64,000 bases of DNA from Pseudorhizobium endolithicum (GTDB lineage: Bacteria; Pseudomonadota; Alphaproteobacteria; Rhizobiales; Rhizobiaceae): the NCBI RefSeq assembly GCF_902153245.2, contig NZ_CABFWF030000012.1, forward strand, positions 607,252 to 671,251, read 5' to 3'. The notes under the pieces were generated by a model that searched no databases, was not told the DNA's origin, and was given only the letters and a program-made list of their open reading frames with translations. Of the stretch, positions 45,768 through 55,388 are shown piece by piece. Made by a program: the position numbers and the translations under genes. How positions within the stretch are numbered: position 1 is the first letter of the stretch; each line of letters opens with the position of its first letter.

Positions 45768-48310
45768 TCACAATTCGCGCAGGACGGGCGCCGCTTTCTG
45801 CCCCAGCACCCGCCACGTCCCGATCAGTCCGATGCCGACGGTGAGGACGAGAGCACCCAGCAGGGTGGCCAGCGCGACGTCGGGCAGGAAGCTCGAAGGC
45901 AGGTTCATGATCCGGCTGACCACGTACCAGGCGGCTCCCCCGCCGGCCACGAGGGCGAAGACGGCGGTCGCCGCGCCGAGGATCATGTATTCATAGCTGA
46001 AGGCGCGGATCAGCAGGCCGCGCGTCCCGCCCAGCGTCTTGAGGATGACGGCATCATGGGTGCGGGCGCGATTGCCCGCCGCCAAGGCACCGGAAAGCAC
46101 CAGAACGGACGCCACGAGCGCGACGGCGGCGGCAGCGCGGATGGCCGTCGCCAGTTGTCCAACCAGGCGGTCGACGATGTCGATCGCATCCCTCACCCGG
46201 ACCGAGGTGATGGTCGGATAGGCATTGGTGACCTCCCGCAGGATCGCAGCCTCCTGCTTGGCGGTCGCATCTCCGTCGGTGAGGGTCGCGAGCCAGGCAT
46301 GCGGAGCGCCACGGAAGGTGTTCGGCGAAAAGACCATCACGAAGTTGATGGAAAGCGATTCCCATTCTACCTGGCGGAAGTTGGCGATGCGCGCGGTGAT
46401 GTTTCGTCCGAGCACGTTCACCGTCACCGTATCGCCGAGCTTCAGGCCCAGTTCGCCGGCCTCTTCGGCGGAGAAGGAAACGAGCGGCTCGCCGTCATAG
46501 TCTACGGGCCACCAGCTTCCTTCCGTCAATGTCGAGTTGGCGGGCATGGCTTCCTCGTAGGTGATGCCCCGATCGCCCCTGAGAACCCAGCGCCCGCCGG
46601 GCGGTACCTCCATTCGGGTAACGTCCTGATCGTTGAAAGCGATGATCCGGCCGCGCAACATCGGCACCTGGTCGACGGTCCCATCGGGAGAGTGCCGGCG
46701 CAGGATGTCGAGGAAGCCTTCACGCTCGGTGCTCTGGATATCGACGAAGAAGAAGTTCGGCGCCTGCTCGGTCATCCTTCCGGTCAACTGCCGGCGCAGA
46801 TTGCCGTCGATCAGCGCAAGCGTCACCAGCAGCGCAAGCCCCAGCCCAAGCGACAGCACGACCGACGGCGTAAGCGCGCCGGGCCGATGGATGTTGCCGA
46901 TAGCGAGCCGAAGGGCCGGAGAGTGGACACGGGGGCTTCGTCTCGCCAAGGCCGCGATCAGAAGCGCCACCAGTCTCAGCAGGACAAAAGCGCCGGCCAC
47001 GGCGGCAAGGAAGACGGTCGCGACGAAACGCTCCTCGGCCGTCCATATCGCCAGCGCCGCAAGGAGCGCCAGCGCCGCCGCCGCCGCCAGGAGATAGGGC
47101 CAGGAGGGGAGCCGGCCCTCCTCGAAACTCTGCTCCCGGAAGAGCGCCGTCGCCGGTACCTCCCGAGCATGACCGAGCGGAATGACGGAGAAGGCGAAGG
47201 TTATGAGCAGGCCGAACAGGGCCGCCAGCCCCAGCGCGCCGGGATAGAAAACGACTTCCTTCGGAACGGGAAGCACGCCCTCAAGAAACCGGATGGCGAT
47301 GAATGGCGCAACGGCTCCGATCGCCAGTCCGAACAGGATGCCGACTGCGGCGAGAAGCAGGATCTGGATCAGATATATAGCGGTAACGGTCGCAGCCGGC
47401 GCGCCGAGGCACTTGAAGGTGGCGATGGTCGTGCGCTTGGCGTCCAGGAAGGCGCGCACCGCATTGGCGACACCCACGCCGCCGACGATCAGCGCCGTCA
47501 ATCCCACCAGCGTCAGGAATTGCGAGAAGCGCTCGACATTTTCGGTCAGCGACGGCGCAGCCCGATCGGCCGTTCGGATCGACCATCCGGCATCGGGAAA
47601 CTCCGCTGAGGCGCGGGCGGGAACGGTGCCGCGGAGGCGGGGATCGCCCAGGCGATCTTGTAAGCATGTTCGACGAGGCTGCCGGTCTGGATGAGGCCCG
47701 ACTCCATCAGCGCTTCGCGGCTGACGAGAAGCCGAGGCGCGAAGCCGAAGCCGTCGGAGATCGCGTCCGGCTCGGAAACGACCGTGCCCGAGAGCCGCAG
47801 CCTGACATTGCCGAGCAGAAGCTCGTCCCCCGGTGCAAGGCCCAGCCGATCGAGAAGCAGCGGCGCGGCAACAGCTCCGAACATCGCGCCGTCCCGCCGC
47901 AGCAGTTCACCGAGCGGGCGGTTCGGCTCGGCTTCGAATGCGCCGTAGAGCGGGTAAGCTCCATCCACCGCCTTGACTTCCACCAGGCCCTGCTCCGACC
48001 CGTCGGGCACGCGCGCCATGGACCGCAGGCCGGTGGAAACCGACAGATCGCCCAATTCCTGCAGGAAGGCGAGTTCTTCCGGATTGGCTTCGCGATTGTC
48101 GAGCTCGAATCGGATATCTGCGGCAAGGATATCCTGCCCCTGGGTCGCGATAGCGCCGGTGATCGCCCGCGAGACAGAATTCACCGCAGCGATGGCACCC
48201 GTCCCGAGCGCAATGCAGGCGAGGAATATATAGAAGCCGGAAAGGCCGCCGCGCATTTCGCGCAGCGCCAGGCTCCAGGCCGTTCCCAGCCGCGGCAGGG
48301 GCCGCCTCAT
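45768..48310 (-). pseudogene. ABC exporter permease (FtsX/YbbP type), frameshifted
   Basis: One gene split into two frames. The 5' part (48310-47546, 254 codons) has LALREMRGGLSGFYIFLACIALG and the MacB-type periplasmic domain. The 3' part (to 45768, about 590 codons) has two FtsX repeats starting VGLTALIVGGVGVANAVRAF. Sequence matching to the family joins them at about 47653: EHAYKI continues in another frame as RLGDPRLRGTVPARASAEFP, which requires one extra C. The deletion is either real or a sequencing error. The whole protein would be about 848 aa. It overlaps the ATPase gene by 4 nt. Confidence 0.85.
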
Positions 48311-49017
48311 GCCCGCACGGCCTCAGGAACGGCGCCGACCGCCGAATCGCCGACGATTTCGCCGGAACGGGCGTGGATCTGGCGGGTGCAGCGGGCAGCG
48401 AGGGATGTGTCATGGGTGACGAGCAGCATGGTCATGCCGCGCTCTGCCTGCTTGGCGAACAGCAGGTCGGCAATCTGCCGGCCGGTTTCGGCGTCGAGGT
48501 TGCCGGTGGGTTCGTCGGCGATCAGGACGAGCGGCGAGGGCGCAAGCGCACGGGCGATCGCGACGCGCTGCTGCTCCCCGCCGGATAGCTGGCCCGGATA
48601 GTGGTTCAGACGCTCTCCAAGCCCGACCGCGGCAAGTTCCCGCCGCGCAATCTCGAAGGGGTTGCGGACATTGGCAAGCTCCAACGGGACCGCGACGTTC
48701 TCGAGCGCTGTCATGTTGGCGATGAGATGAAAGGACTGGAAGACGATGCCGATATTGCGTCCGCGGAAATCCGCCAGGGCGTCTTCCGAAAGGGCGTGAA
48801 GAGGCTCGCCCGCGATGTGAATCTCCCCCCTGTCGAGACGCTCCAGGCCGGCCAGCACCATCAGGAGGGTGGATTTGCCCGATCCCGAAGGGCCGACGAT
48901 CCCGACGGCCTCTCCCCGCCGGACCTGGAGATCAATCTGCTTCAGCACGTGGACGGACGCCGCGGCACTTCCAAGAGTAAGATCCGCCTGGCTCAGTTCG
49001 ATGATGGTTTCAGTCAA
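48307..49017 (-). CDS. ABC transporter ATP-binding protein (LolD/YbbA-like)
   Basis: 236-aa ABC ATPase. Walker A is GPSGSGKST at 42-50, signature LSGGEQQR, Walker B LVLIADEPTGNLD, and the length suits the MacB/LolD/YbbA group. Its partner permease is the adjacent frameshifted gene. Start: a TTG at 49017 follows AGGAAG; the ATG at 49044 is the alternative but has no ribosome site. Homologues start near TETIIEL. The divergent GDSL esterase begins nearby, as in ybbA-tesA pairs of many bacteria. Confidence 0.9.
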   Translation of the reverse strand: MTETIIELSQADLTLGSAAASVHVLKQIDLQVRRGEAVGIVGPSGSGKSTLLMVLAGLERLDRGEIHIAGEPLHALSEDALADFRGRNIGIVFQSFHLIANMTALENVAVPLELANVRNPFEIARRELAAVGLGERLNHYPGQLSGGEQQRVAIARALAPSPLVLIADEPTGNLDAETGRQIADLLFAKQAERGMTMLLVTHDTSLAARCTRQIHARSGEIVGDSAVGAVPEAVRA

Positions 49018-49092
49018 AACAAAGCTTCCTATATTGACCTTCATGAAATGACCGAAGCCGCGCCACGCCAGCGCAAATCTAGGAAACGGGCC

Positions 49093-49734
49093 TTGAGATT
49101 TAAAGCAATCCTCCTTCACTTCCTCGTCATGTCGTTCCTGGCGATCGGGCCGGCGACTGCGCAGCAGCCTATACAGCTGGTTGGTTTCGGCGACAGTCTT
49201 ATGGCGGGCTACCAGCTTGCACCGAGCGAATCCTACACGGCGCAGCTCGAAGCTGCGCTGAAGGCGAAGGGCCATGACGTCGTTGTTACCAATGCCGGTG
49301 TTTCGGGCGATACGACATCGGGCGGGCTTGCGCGTGTCGACTGGTCGGTACCGGACGGCACGGACGGCGTCATCCTCGAGCTCGGCGCCAACGATGCGCT
49401 GAGGGGGATATCGCCCGACGAAACCGAAAAGAAGCTCGACGCCATCATCTCCCGCCTGAAAGAGCGCAACATTCCGGTTCTGCTTGCCGGCATGATGGCG
49501 CCCCCGAACATGGGGCACGCATACTCCGAGCGCTACGGCGAGATTTACCCGCGCCTGGCCAAGAAACACAACGTACCGCTCTATCCGTTCTTTCTTGACG
49601 GGGTGGTCGCGGTCGCGGGAACCCAGCTCGAGGACGGCATGCACCCAAACGCGAAAGGCGTCGGGATCATGGTCGAACGCTCCTTGCCCGCCATCGAGAG
49701 CTTTCTGGGGGACATCCGGGCGGCGAAGAAATAA
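49093..49734 (+). CDS. tesA: GDSL esterase (TesA/arylesterase type)
   Basis: 213-aa secreted SGNH hydrolase. A signal peptide (MRFKAILLHFLVMSFLAIG) ends about residue 23. The GDSL block is GFGDSLMAGY at 31-40 with Ser35. The Gly block is VSGDTTSGG, the Asn block GANDALRGI, and Asp/His are in DGMHPN. TesA enzymes act on acyl-CoA or lysophospholipid and aryl esters in the periplasm. TTG 49093 was chosen for its AGGA site and signal peptide start; ATG 49048 is an alternative. Confidence 0.92.
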   Translation: MRFKAILLHFLVMSFLAIGPATAQQPIQLVGFGDSLMAGYQLAPSESYTAQLEAALKAKGHDVVVTNAGVSGDTTSGGLARVDWSVPDGTDGVILELGANDALRGISPDETEKKLDAIISRLKERNIPVLLAGMMAPPNMGHAYSERYGEIYPRLAKKHNVPLYPFFLDGVVAVAGTQLEDGMHPNAKGVGIMVERSLPAIESFLGDIRAAKK

Positions 49735-49801
49735 CGGCTTGCAAGGAACCGGCGCCCGTGATTCGCTGTTACCAATCGCAAGAGATTCGAGGAGGTTCGC
49801 A

Positions 49802-50389
49802 ATGCCGAGACTTTTCACCGCCCTCGAAATTCCGCGCAACATCGCCATGAGCCTCTCGCTTCTTCGGGGCGGGCTTCCCGGAGCGCGCTGGATCGATGTC
49901 GAGAATTATCACATCACCCTGCGTTTCATCGGCGACGTCGACGGTCGCACGGCCGACGAGATCGTCGACCGGCTGGACCGGATCGAGCGGCCCGAATTCC
50001 AGATCAGCCTGAACGGCATCGGCTCCTTCGGGTCGAAGAAGCCGCACTCCATCTGGGCGGGCGTATCTCCCTCCCAAGAGATGTCGGCGCTTCAGGCCGA
50101 GATCGAGCGTATCTGCCAGCGGATCGGGCTGCCGCCGGATCCGCGCAAGTTCATGCCGCATGTGACACTGGCCCGTCTGAAGACCTGCCGGCTGGAGGAT
50201 GTCGTCACCTACCTGTCGGGGCGCGGCGACTTCCATACCCTGCCGTTCAAGGTGTCCCGTTTCGTGCTGATGTCCTCGAAGGAATCGGTCGGCGGCGGTC
50301 CCTACCTGACGGAAGAGGCCTTCGACCTGCACGAAGTGGGAACCGGGACGAACTGGTCTTCCGTGGAGCCCATGAAGAGCTTCATCTGA
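49802..50389 (+). CDS. thpR: RNA 2',3'-cyclic phosphodiesterase ThpR
   Basis: 195-aa 2H phosphoesterase (LigT family). The two catalytic His-x-Thr motifs are HITL (His37) and HVTL (His120). It opens 2',3'-cyclic phosphates in RNA, and is linked in vitro to 2'-5' ligase activity. GAGG precedes ATG 49802. It follows the esterase on the same strand, with 67 nt between, and precedes phhB by 12 nt. Confidence 0.94.
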   Translation: MPRLFTALEIPRNIAMSLSLLRGGLPGARWIDVENYHITLRFIGDVDGRTADEIVDRLDRIERPEFQISLNGIGSFGSKKPHSIWAGVSPSQEMSALQAEIERICQRIGLPPDPRKFMPHVTLARLKTCRLEDVVTYLSGRGDFHTLPFKVSRFVLMSSKESVGGGPYLTEEAFDLHEVGTGTNWSSVEPMKSFI

Positions 50390-50401
50390 CGGGGAGCGGT
50401 G

Positions 50402-50704
50402 ATGTCTCCGGAGAAGCTGTCCCCGCAGGCCATCGAAGGGGAACTCGAAACGCTCCAAGACTGGACGTTGCGCGAGGACGGAGCCGCTATCTTCAGGAGC
50501 TTCCGGTTCAGGACTTTCAGCCAGGCATTCGGCTTCATGGCTGAATGCGCCCTGGTGGCGGAGCGGCTGAACCACCATCCGGAATGGTTCAACGTCTACT
50601 CCCGCGTGGACGTGACGCTCACCACCCACCACGTCTCGGGGCTGACGGTACAGGATTTCAAGCTGGCACGGGCGATGGACCGCGCCGCCCGTCGCGGCGA
50701 TTGA
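50402..50704 (+). CDS. phhB: 4a-hydroxytetrahydrobiopterin dehydratase
   Basis: 100-aa pterin-4a-carbinolamine dehydratase (PCD/DCoH). The active-site segment [30 protein letters not shown] has the two adjacent histidines and the later His pair. It recycles oxidised pterin cofactor for aromatic amino acid hydroxylases; no phenylalanine hydroxylase gene is in the window. ATG 50402 follows GGGGAG. It is 12 nt after thpR. Confidence 0.93.
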   Translation: MSPEKLSPQAIEGELETLQDWTLREDGAAIFRSFRFRTFSQAFGFMAECALVAERLNHHPEWFNVYSRVDVTLTTHHVSGLTVQDFKLARAMDRAARRGD

Positions 50705-50759
50705 AGTCCGCCGCCCCCCGCCCCACATAGAAACGGATGTTTCGGGACGAGATTTGCCT

Positions 50760-51152
50760 ATGGATGATGTAAAGATCGGGGAAATCCTCCTGCCGGGGGA
50801 CGAGGAAACGCAGGATCGGCGCGAGAAGCAGGTTCGCGCCAAGTTCTGGCCGAAGCTGAAGCGCGCGGCGGCAAATATTCCTTTCAGCCGTGACCTCGTC
50901 GCCGCCTATTACTGCGCCATGGATCCAAGGACGCCGACCCGCGTGCGCGGCGTGCTGCTCGCGGCGCTCGCCTATTTCATCCTCCCTCTCGATCTCCTGC
51001 CGGACGTGTTTGCGCTGGTGGGATTCACCGATGATGTCGCCGTGATCGCAGCGGCCTTGCGGATGATCCAGGGACACATTGCAGATCGGCACTACGACGC
51101 GGCAGACCGGGCACTCGCCCAGGAGGCGGATGGAGAACCGGCGGCACGGTGA
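50760..51152 (+). CDS. YkvA/DUF1232 family membrane protein
   Basis: 130-aa DUF1232 protein. The core is RVRGVLLAALAYFILPLDLLPDVFALVGFTDDVAVIAAAL, in which the ILPLDLLPD segment is diagnostic. One to two membrane spans are predicted around 65-100. The role is unknown. ATG 50760 is preferred to a TTG six nt upstream. It is 55 nt after phhB. Confidence 0.9.
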   Translation: MDDVKIGEILLPGDEETQDRREKQVRAKFWPKLKRAAANIPFSRDLVAAYYCAMDPRTPTRVRGVLLAALAYFILPLDLLPDVFALVGFTDDVAVIAAALRMIQGHIADRHYDAADRALAQEADGEPAAR

Positions 51153-51416
51153 TTGCCGCCCGTCGGGACCCGCATTGCCCGGAGGACGCAGACGGCCGCG
51201 ATCGCAAGACAAACTCTCGCCCTAATCCTTCGCTCTGTGGCTGGCTGCGTGGCGCCGATCGTCGTAAAGGTCCTGTTCATGCGGGTTCGGGTAGGTTGCA
51301 CTTCATCGGACGCCGTTGACGGTTTGGTAACCGCAATTAAGTCAAATTAAACCGAATCGTGATGATGCCTGACCAGGCTTGCCCAATGGGCTCAGAATAG
51401 AGAGCGGCAGGAGACC

Positions 51417-51920
51417 ATGTCTGTTAAAACCGTAGCAACCGCAGTGACTTTCGTGCTGGCCGCGGCCGGCGTCGCATTCGCCCAGTCCCCCACCCGCATC
51501 CAGCAGTTCAAGGCTTGGGGCGCCTATTCCTACCAGGCCTCCAGCGGCACCGTTTGCTACGTCCTGTCCGTGCCGACCGCGAAGGAGCCCGCCAACGTCG
51601 ACCACGGGGATATCTTCTTCATCGTCTCGCAGCGGCCCGGACAAAATATCTCCTATGAGCCGCAGGCGATGATGGGGTATGCGCTGCAGTCGAACTCCAA
51701 GGTCAACGTCACCATCGACGGCAAGACCTTCGTCATGTTCACCAAGGACAAGGCCGCCTGGGTGGAGAACGCTGCCGAGGAGCCCGCACTCGTCGCGGCG
51801 ATGAAGGGCGGTTCGGAAATGACCGTCAAGGCGACCTCCGGGCGCGGCACCAGCACCTCCTATTCCTATTCGCTGTCCGGCATTTCTGCAGCGCTCAAGC
51901 AGATCGAATCCTGCAAATAG
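51417..51920 (+). CDS. Invasion-associated locus B (IalB) family protein
   Basis: 167-aa secreted IalB-family protein. The signal peptide ends about AAAGVAFAQ (22). The mature part has FKAWGAYSYQASSGTVCYVLSVP and a final Cys (ESCK) that likely pairs with the first. IalB helps Bartonella invade erythrocytes; rhizobial copies are common and their role is open. AGGAG precedes the ATG. An intrinsic terminator follows, so it is likely monocistronic. Confidence 0.9.
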   Translation: MSVKTVATAVTFVLAAAGVAFAQSPTRIQQFKAWGAYSYQASSGTVCYVLSVPTAKEPANVDHGDIFFIVSQRPGQNISYEPQAMMGYALQSNSKVNVTIDGKTFVMFTKDKAAWVENAAEEPALVAAMKGGSEMTVKATSGRGTSTSYSYSLSGISAALKQIESCK

Positions 51921-51944
51921 GCCCTGCGCCATCGAACTTGTCTG

Positions 51945-51972
51945 AAAGGCCGGTTGGAAGACCGGCCTTTCC
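51945..51972 (+). terminator. Intrinsic terminator of the IalB-family gene
   Basis: A 10-bp stem AAAGGCCGGT (51945-51954) with ACCGGCCTTT (51961-51970) closes a 6-nt loop, 25 nt after the stop codon. The arms themselves end in TTT, giving a short T-tract. Confidence 0.8.
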
Positions 51973-52124
51973 TGCGTCTTGAAGACTGGTGACGCAGCCA
52001 CGATTTGATGGTATGTGCCGCCCGCAGATCCGCCGGAGAAGCGAGCCGGCACGAAAATCTCAAGCACAACATGCCCGATCAGCCTCCGCCGCGGCGGGCG
52101 CATGCGTTTGAACAGGACAATGCA

Positions 52125-53363
52125 ATGTCAGTCTCCGAAGCCGTTCTCGAACCCGCGGTCAAGGCACCGCTCGTCGCGCGACCCGAGCTCATGGGCGCAA
52201 AGCCCTCGCTGATCGGCCTCTCGCGCGAGGAGATGGCCGAGGCGCTGATCGCCAAGGGAGTGCCGGAGCGGCAGGTCAAGATGCGCGTCAGCCAGCTCTG
52301 GCACTGGCTCTATGTCCGCGGCGTCTCCGATTTCGATGCGATGACCAACGTCGCCAAGGACATGAGGCAGATGCTGAAGACGCACTTCACCATCGCCCGG
52401 CCGGAGGTGGTGGAGGAGCAGGTCTCCAACGACGGCACGCGCAAGTGGCTCCTGCGCTTTCCGCCGCGCGGTGCCGGTCGTCCGGTCGAGGTGGAGACCG
52501 TCTACATCCCGGAAGAGGGCCGCGGTACGCTGTGCATCTCCAGCCAGGTCGGCTGTTCGCTCACCTGTTCCTTCTGCCACACCGGTACGCAACGCCTGGT
52601 GCGCAACCTGACGGCGGAGGAAATCCTGGCGCAGCTGCTGCTGGCTCGCGACCGACTCGGCGATTTCCCGGATCGCGAGGCGCCGCAGGGGGCGATGATC
52701 CCGTCGAGCGACCGCAAGATCACCAATATCGTGATGATGGGCATGGGCGAGCCCCTCTACAACTTCGAGGCGGTGAAGACGGCGTTGCTGATCGCGTCCG
52801 ATGGTGACGGCCTGTCGCTCTCCAAGCGACGCATCACACTCTCGACCTCCGGCGTTGTCCCGGAAATCTACCGCACCGGCGAGGAGATCGGCGTCATGCT
52901 GGCGATCTCGCTGCATGCGGTGCGCGACGAGCTGCGCGACATGCTGGTACCCATCAACAAGAAGTATCCGCTGAAGGAACTGATCGAGGCGTGCCGCGCC
53001 TATCCCGGCCTGTCGAACGCCCGCCGCATCACCTTCGAATACGTGATGCTGAAGGATGTCAACGACAGCCTGGAAGACGCCAAGGAACTGGTGAGGCTCC
53101 TGAAGGGGGTGCCCGCGAAGATCAACCTGATCCCGTTCAACCCGTGGCCGGGCACCAACTACCAGTGCTCCGATTGGGCGACGATCGAGAAGTTCGCCGA
53201 CTTCATCAACCAGGCCGGCTATGCCTCGCCGATCCGCACGCCGCGCGGCCGCGACATCCTTGCGGCCTGCGGACAGTTGAAGTCGGAATCAGAGCGCATG
53301 CGCAAGACGGAGCGCCTCGCCTTCGAGGCGATGATGATCGCCGGCCACGGCGAGGATGATTGA
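52125..53363 (+). CDS. rlmN: 23S rRNA (adenine2503-C2)-methyltransferase / tRNA A37 C2-methyltransferase
   Basis: RlmN (412 aa), a radical SAM methyltransferase acting on A2503 of 23S rRNA and on A37 of some tRNAs. The radical SAM motif C-x3-C-x2-C is Cys144, Cys148 and Cys151 in GCSLTCSFC. The C-terminal methyl-carrying cysteine lies in AACGQL. ATG 52125 follows AGGA; longer readings from 52005 or 52070 add an unsupported N-terminus. Confidence 0.96.
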   Translation: MSVSEAVLEPAVKAPLVARPELMGAKPSLIGLSREEMAEALIAKGVPERQVKMRVSQLWHWLYVRGVSDFDAMTNVAKDMRQMLKTHFTIARPEVVEEQVSNDGTRKWLLRFPPRGAGRPVEVETVYIPEEGRGTLCISSQVGCSLTCSFCHTGTQRLVRNLTAEEILAQLLLARDRLGDFPDREAPQGAMIPSSDRKITNIVMMGMGEPLYNFEAVKTALLIASDGDGLSLSKRRITLSTSGVVPEIYRTGEEIGVMLAISLHAVRDELRDMLVPINKKYPLKELIEACRAYPGLSNARRITFEYVMLKDVNDSLEDAKELVRLLKGVPAKINLIPFNPWPGTNYQCSDWATIEKFADFINQAGYASPIRTPRGRDILAACGQLKSESERMRKTERLAFEAMMIAGHGEDD

Positions 53364-53415
53364 TCCTCGGGTTTCGTTGTCAACATCCGGTTGATTTCGG
53401 TTCTATGGCTCCATA

Positions 53416-53443
53416 AGAGATCTGGCAGAAAGAAGCGATCTCT
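53416..53443. promoter_or_regulatory. Inverted repeat next to the ribosome site of the ABC importer operon
   Basis: AGAGATC (53416-53422) and GATCTCT (53437-53443) are exact complements with a 14-nt spacer, ending directly before the GGAGGAG ribosome site of the binding-protein gene. It could be an operator or a leader hairpin that masks the ribosome site. Confidence 0.4.
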
Positions 53444-53453
53444 GGAGGAGAAC

Positions 53454-54407
53454 ATGCGCAATCTCATTCTCGCCCTCGCCGCGGCGACAGCCCTCACCGT
53501 GCCGGCCAAGGCCCAGGAGGTCACCGTTGCGGTGACCGCAATCGTCGAACATCCCGCGCTTGATGCCGCCCGTGACGGCGTCAAGGAGGCACTGGCCGAA
53601 GCCGGATACAAGGAAGGCGAAAACCTGACCTTCCTGTACGAGTCTGCGCAGGGCAATCCCGGCACGGCCGCGCAGATCGCGCGCCAGTTCGTCGGCGAGG
53701 AGCCGAGCGTCATCGTGCCGATCTCGACGCCTTCTGCGCAGGCTGTCGTATCCTCGACGCGCGACATCCCGGTGGTGTTCACCGCCGTCTCCGATCCGCT
53801 TGGCGCACAGCTCGTGAAGGATATGGAAAAGCCGGGCGGCAACGTGACAGGCATATCCGACATGTCTCCGGTGGCCGACCATGTGGCCCTGATCAAGGAG
53901 ATCACGCCGGACGCGAAGTCCATCGGCTTCATCTACAACACGGCGGAAGCCAACTCCGTCTCCACGCTTGCGGCTCTCAAGGAAGAAGCTGCCAAGGCGG
54001 GCCTGGAGGTGATCGAATCCGTCGCGACCAAGTCTGCCGAGGTGCAGGGCGCCACACGCGCGCTCGTCGGACGGGCTGATGTCCTTTACATCCCGACCGA
54101 CAATACGATCGTTTCTGCATTCGAGGCAGCCGTCGGCGTGGCCGAAGAGGCAAAGCTGCCGCTGTTCGCCGGCGACACGGACTCGGTCCCGCGTGGTGCG
54201 CTTGCAGCACTCGGCTTCAACTACTTCGACGTCGGCAAGCAGACCGGTGAAGTCGTCGTCCGCGTGCTGAAGGGCGAGGCTCCGGGCGACATCCCGGTCA
54301 AGGTTGCTGCCGGCACGGACCTCGTGATCAACAAGACGGCCGCGGAGAAGATGGGCGTCAGCTTCTCCGACGCCGTCCTGTCGCGCGCGACCCGCGTCAT
54401 CGAGTAA
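53454..54407 (+). CDS. ABC transporter substrate-binding protein (COG2984 type)
   Basis: 317-aa periplasmic binding protein of the TrpX/COG2984 group. The signal peptide ends about residue 21 (ALTVPAKA). The mature part begins EVTVAVTAIVEHPALDAARDGVKEALAEAGY, the family signature. Related systems in Streptococcus take up tryptophan, but the group covers various substrates. GGAGGAG precedes ATG 53454. It is first in an operon with a permease and an ATPase. Confidence 0.9.
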   Translation: MRNLILALAAATALTVPAKAQEVTVAVTAIVEHPALDAARDGVKEALAEAGYKEGENLTFLYESAQGNPGTAAQIARQFVGEEPSVIVPISTPSAQAVVSSTRDIPVVFTAVSDPLGAQLVKDMEKPGGNVTGISDMSPVADHVALIKEITPDAKSIGFIYNTAEANSVSTLAALKEEAAKAGLEVIESVATKSAEVQGATRALVGRADVLYIPTDNTIVSAFEAAVGVAEEAKLPLFAGDTDSVPRGALAALGFNYFDVGKQTGEVVVRVLKGEAPGDIPVKVAAGTDLVINKTAAEKMGVSFSDAVLSRATRVIE

Positions 54408-54503
54408 GCTGCCGCACATCTGCGGGTGTCGGCACATCCAGCGCCGGCACCCTGAACAACATCATCCGGCGCCCTGCGGCGGACAAAGCAGGAGAGCACG
54501 AAG

Positions 54504-55388
54504 GTGCTGAGTCAGATCGCCTTTTGGGGCGCAGTGGAACTGGGGCTGGTCTTTGCCTTCGTTGCCATCGGCGTGTTTCTTACCTTCCGCGTTCTCGATT
54601 TTCCCGACCTGACGGTGGACGGCTCGTTCCCGCTCGGCGCGGCGGTAGCGGCCGTTCTGATCACCACGGGCTTCAATCCCTGGCTTGCGGCAGCGATCGC
54701 GATGGTTGCCGGCGCGCTGGCTGGCCTGGTAACCGCCTTCCTCAACGTGCGCTTCCGCATTCTCAACCTGCTTGCCTCCATCCTTACGATGATCGCGCTC
54801 TTCTCGGTCAACCTGCGGGTGATGGGCAAGCCGAATGTCGCACTTATCAATGCCGACACGATGCTCAGCCCCTTCTTCGGCCTCGGTCTGCGGGAAGTCT
54901 ATGTGCGGCCGCTGTTCGTCGGCGTGCTGGTGGTGATCGCGGTGATCCTAGTCTGGCGCTTCCTGGAAAGCGATGCCGGGTTGGCCATGCGGGCGACCGG
55001 CGCCAATGCCCGGATGGCGCGCGCCCAGGGCGTCGATACGCGCAGGCAAGTCTATCTTGGGCTGGCGCTGTCGAATGCGCTCGTGGCCCTCGGCGGCGCA
55101 CTGTTTGCCCAGACCAATGGATTTGCCGACGTCACGTCCGGCGTCGGCACGATCGTCGTCGGCCTGGCGGCGGTGATCATCGGCGAGACGCTGTTCGGCG
55201 CCCGGGGCATCCTGCTTGCGCTCATCGGCTGTATCGTCGGCTCGATCCTCTATCGGATCGCCATCCAGCTTGCGCTTTCGACGGATGCGCTGGGGCTGAA
55301 GGCCTCCGACCTCAACCTGGTGACTGCCGTCCTGGTGGCAGTGGCGCTCATCCTGCCGCACCTGCGTCGCGGAGGAGCCAGATCGTGA
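54504..55388 (+). CDS. ABC transporter permease (COG4120 type)
   Basis: 294-aa permease with about nine hydrophobic segments. VFLTFRVLDFPDLTVDGSFPLGAAVAA and GIIVGLAAVIIGETLFGARG-type segments (TIVVGLAAVIIGETLFG) mark the BPD_transp_2 fold of the COG4120 group. It is the membrane subunit of the importer with the preceding binding protein and the following ATPase. GTG 54504 is the start, and GTGA overlaps the next gene. Confidence 0.92.
   Translation: MLSQIAFWGAVELGLVFAFVAIGVFLTFRVLDFPDLTVDGSFPLGAAVAAVLITTGFNPWLAAAIAMVAGALAGLVTAFLNVRFRILNLLASILTMIALFSVNLRVMGKPNVALINADTMLSPFFGLGLREVYVRPLFVGVLVVIAVILVWRFLESDAGLAMRATGANARMARAQGVDTRRQVYLGLALSNALVALGGALFAQTNGFADVTSGVGTIVVGLAAVIIGETLFGARGILLALIGCIVGSILYRIAIQLALSTDALGLKASDLNLVTAVLVAVALILPHLRRGGARS

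Noticed and set aside
45666..47609. Plus-strand frame of about 647 codons over the ABC permease
   Set aside because: Antisense to the frameshifted permease; low-complexity Arg/Gly/Gln product with no family. It does not explain the frameshift.
51337..51350. CtrA-like site before the IalB-family gene (TTAAGTCAAATTAA)
   Set aside because: Spacing between TTAA half-sites is 6, not 7, so it does not meet the consensus.
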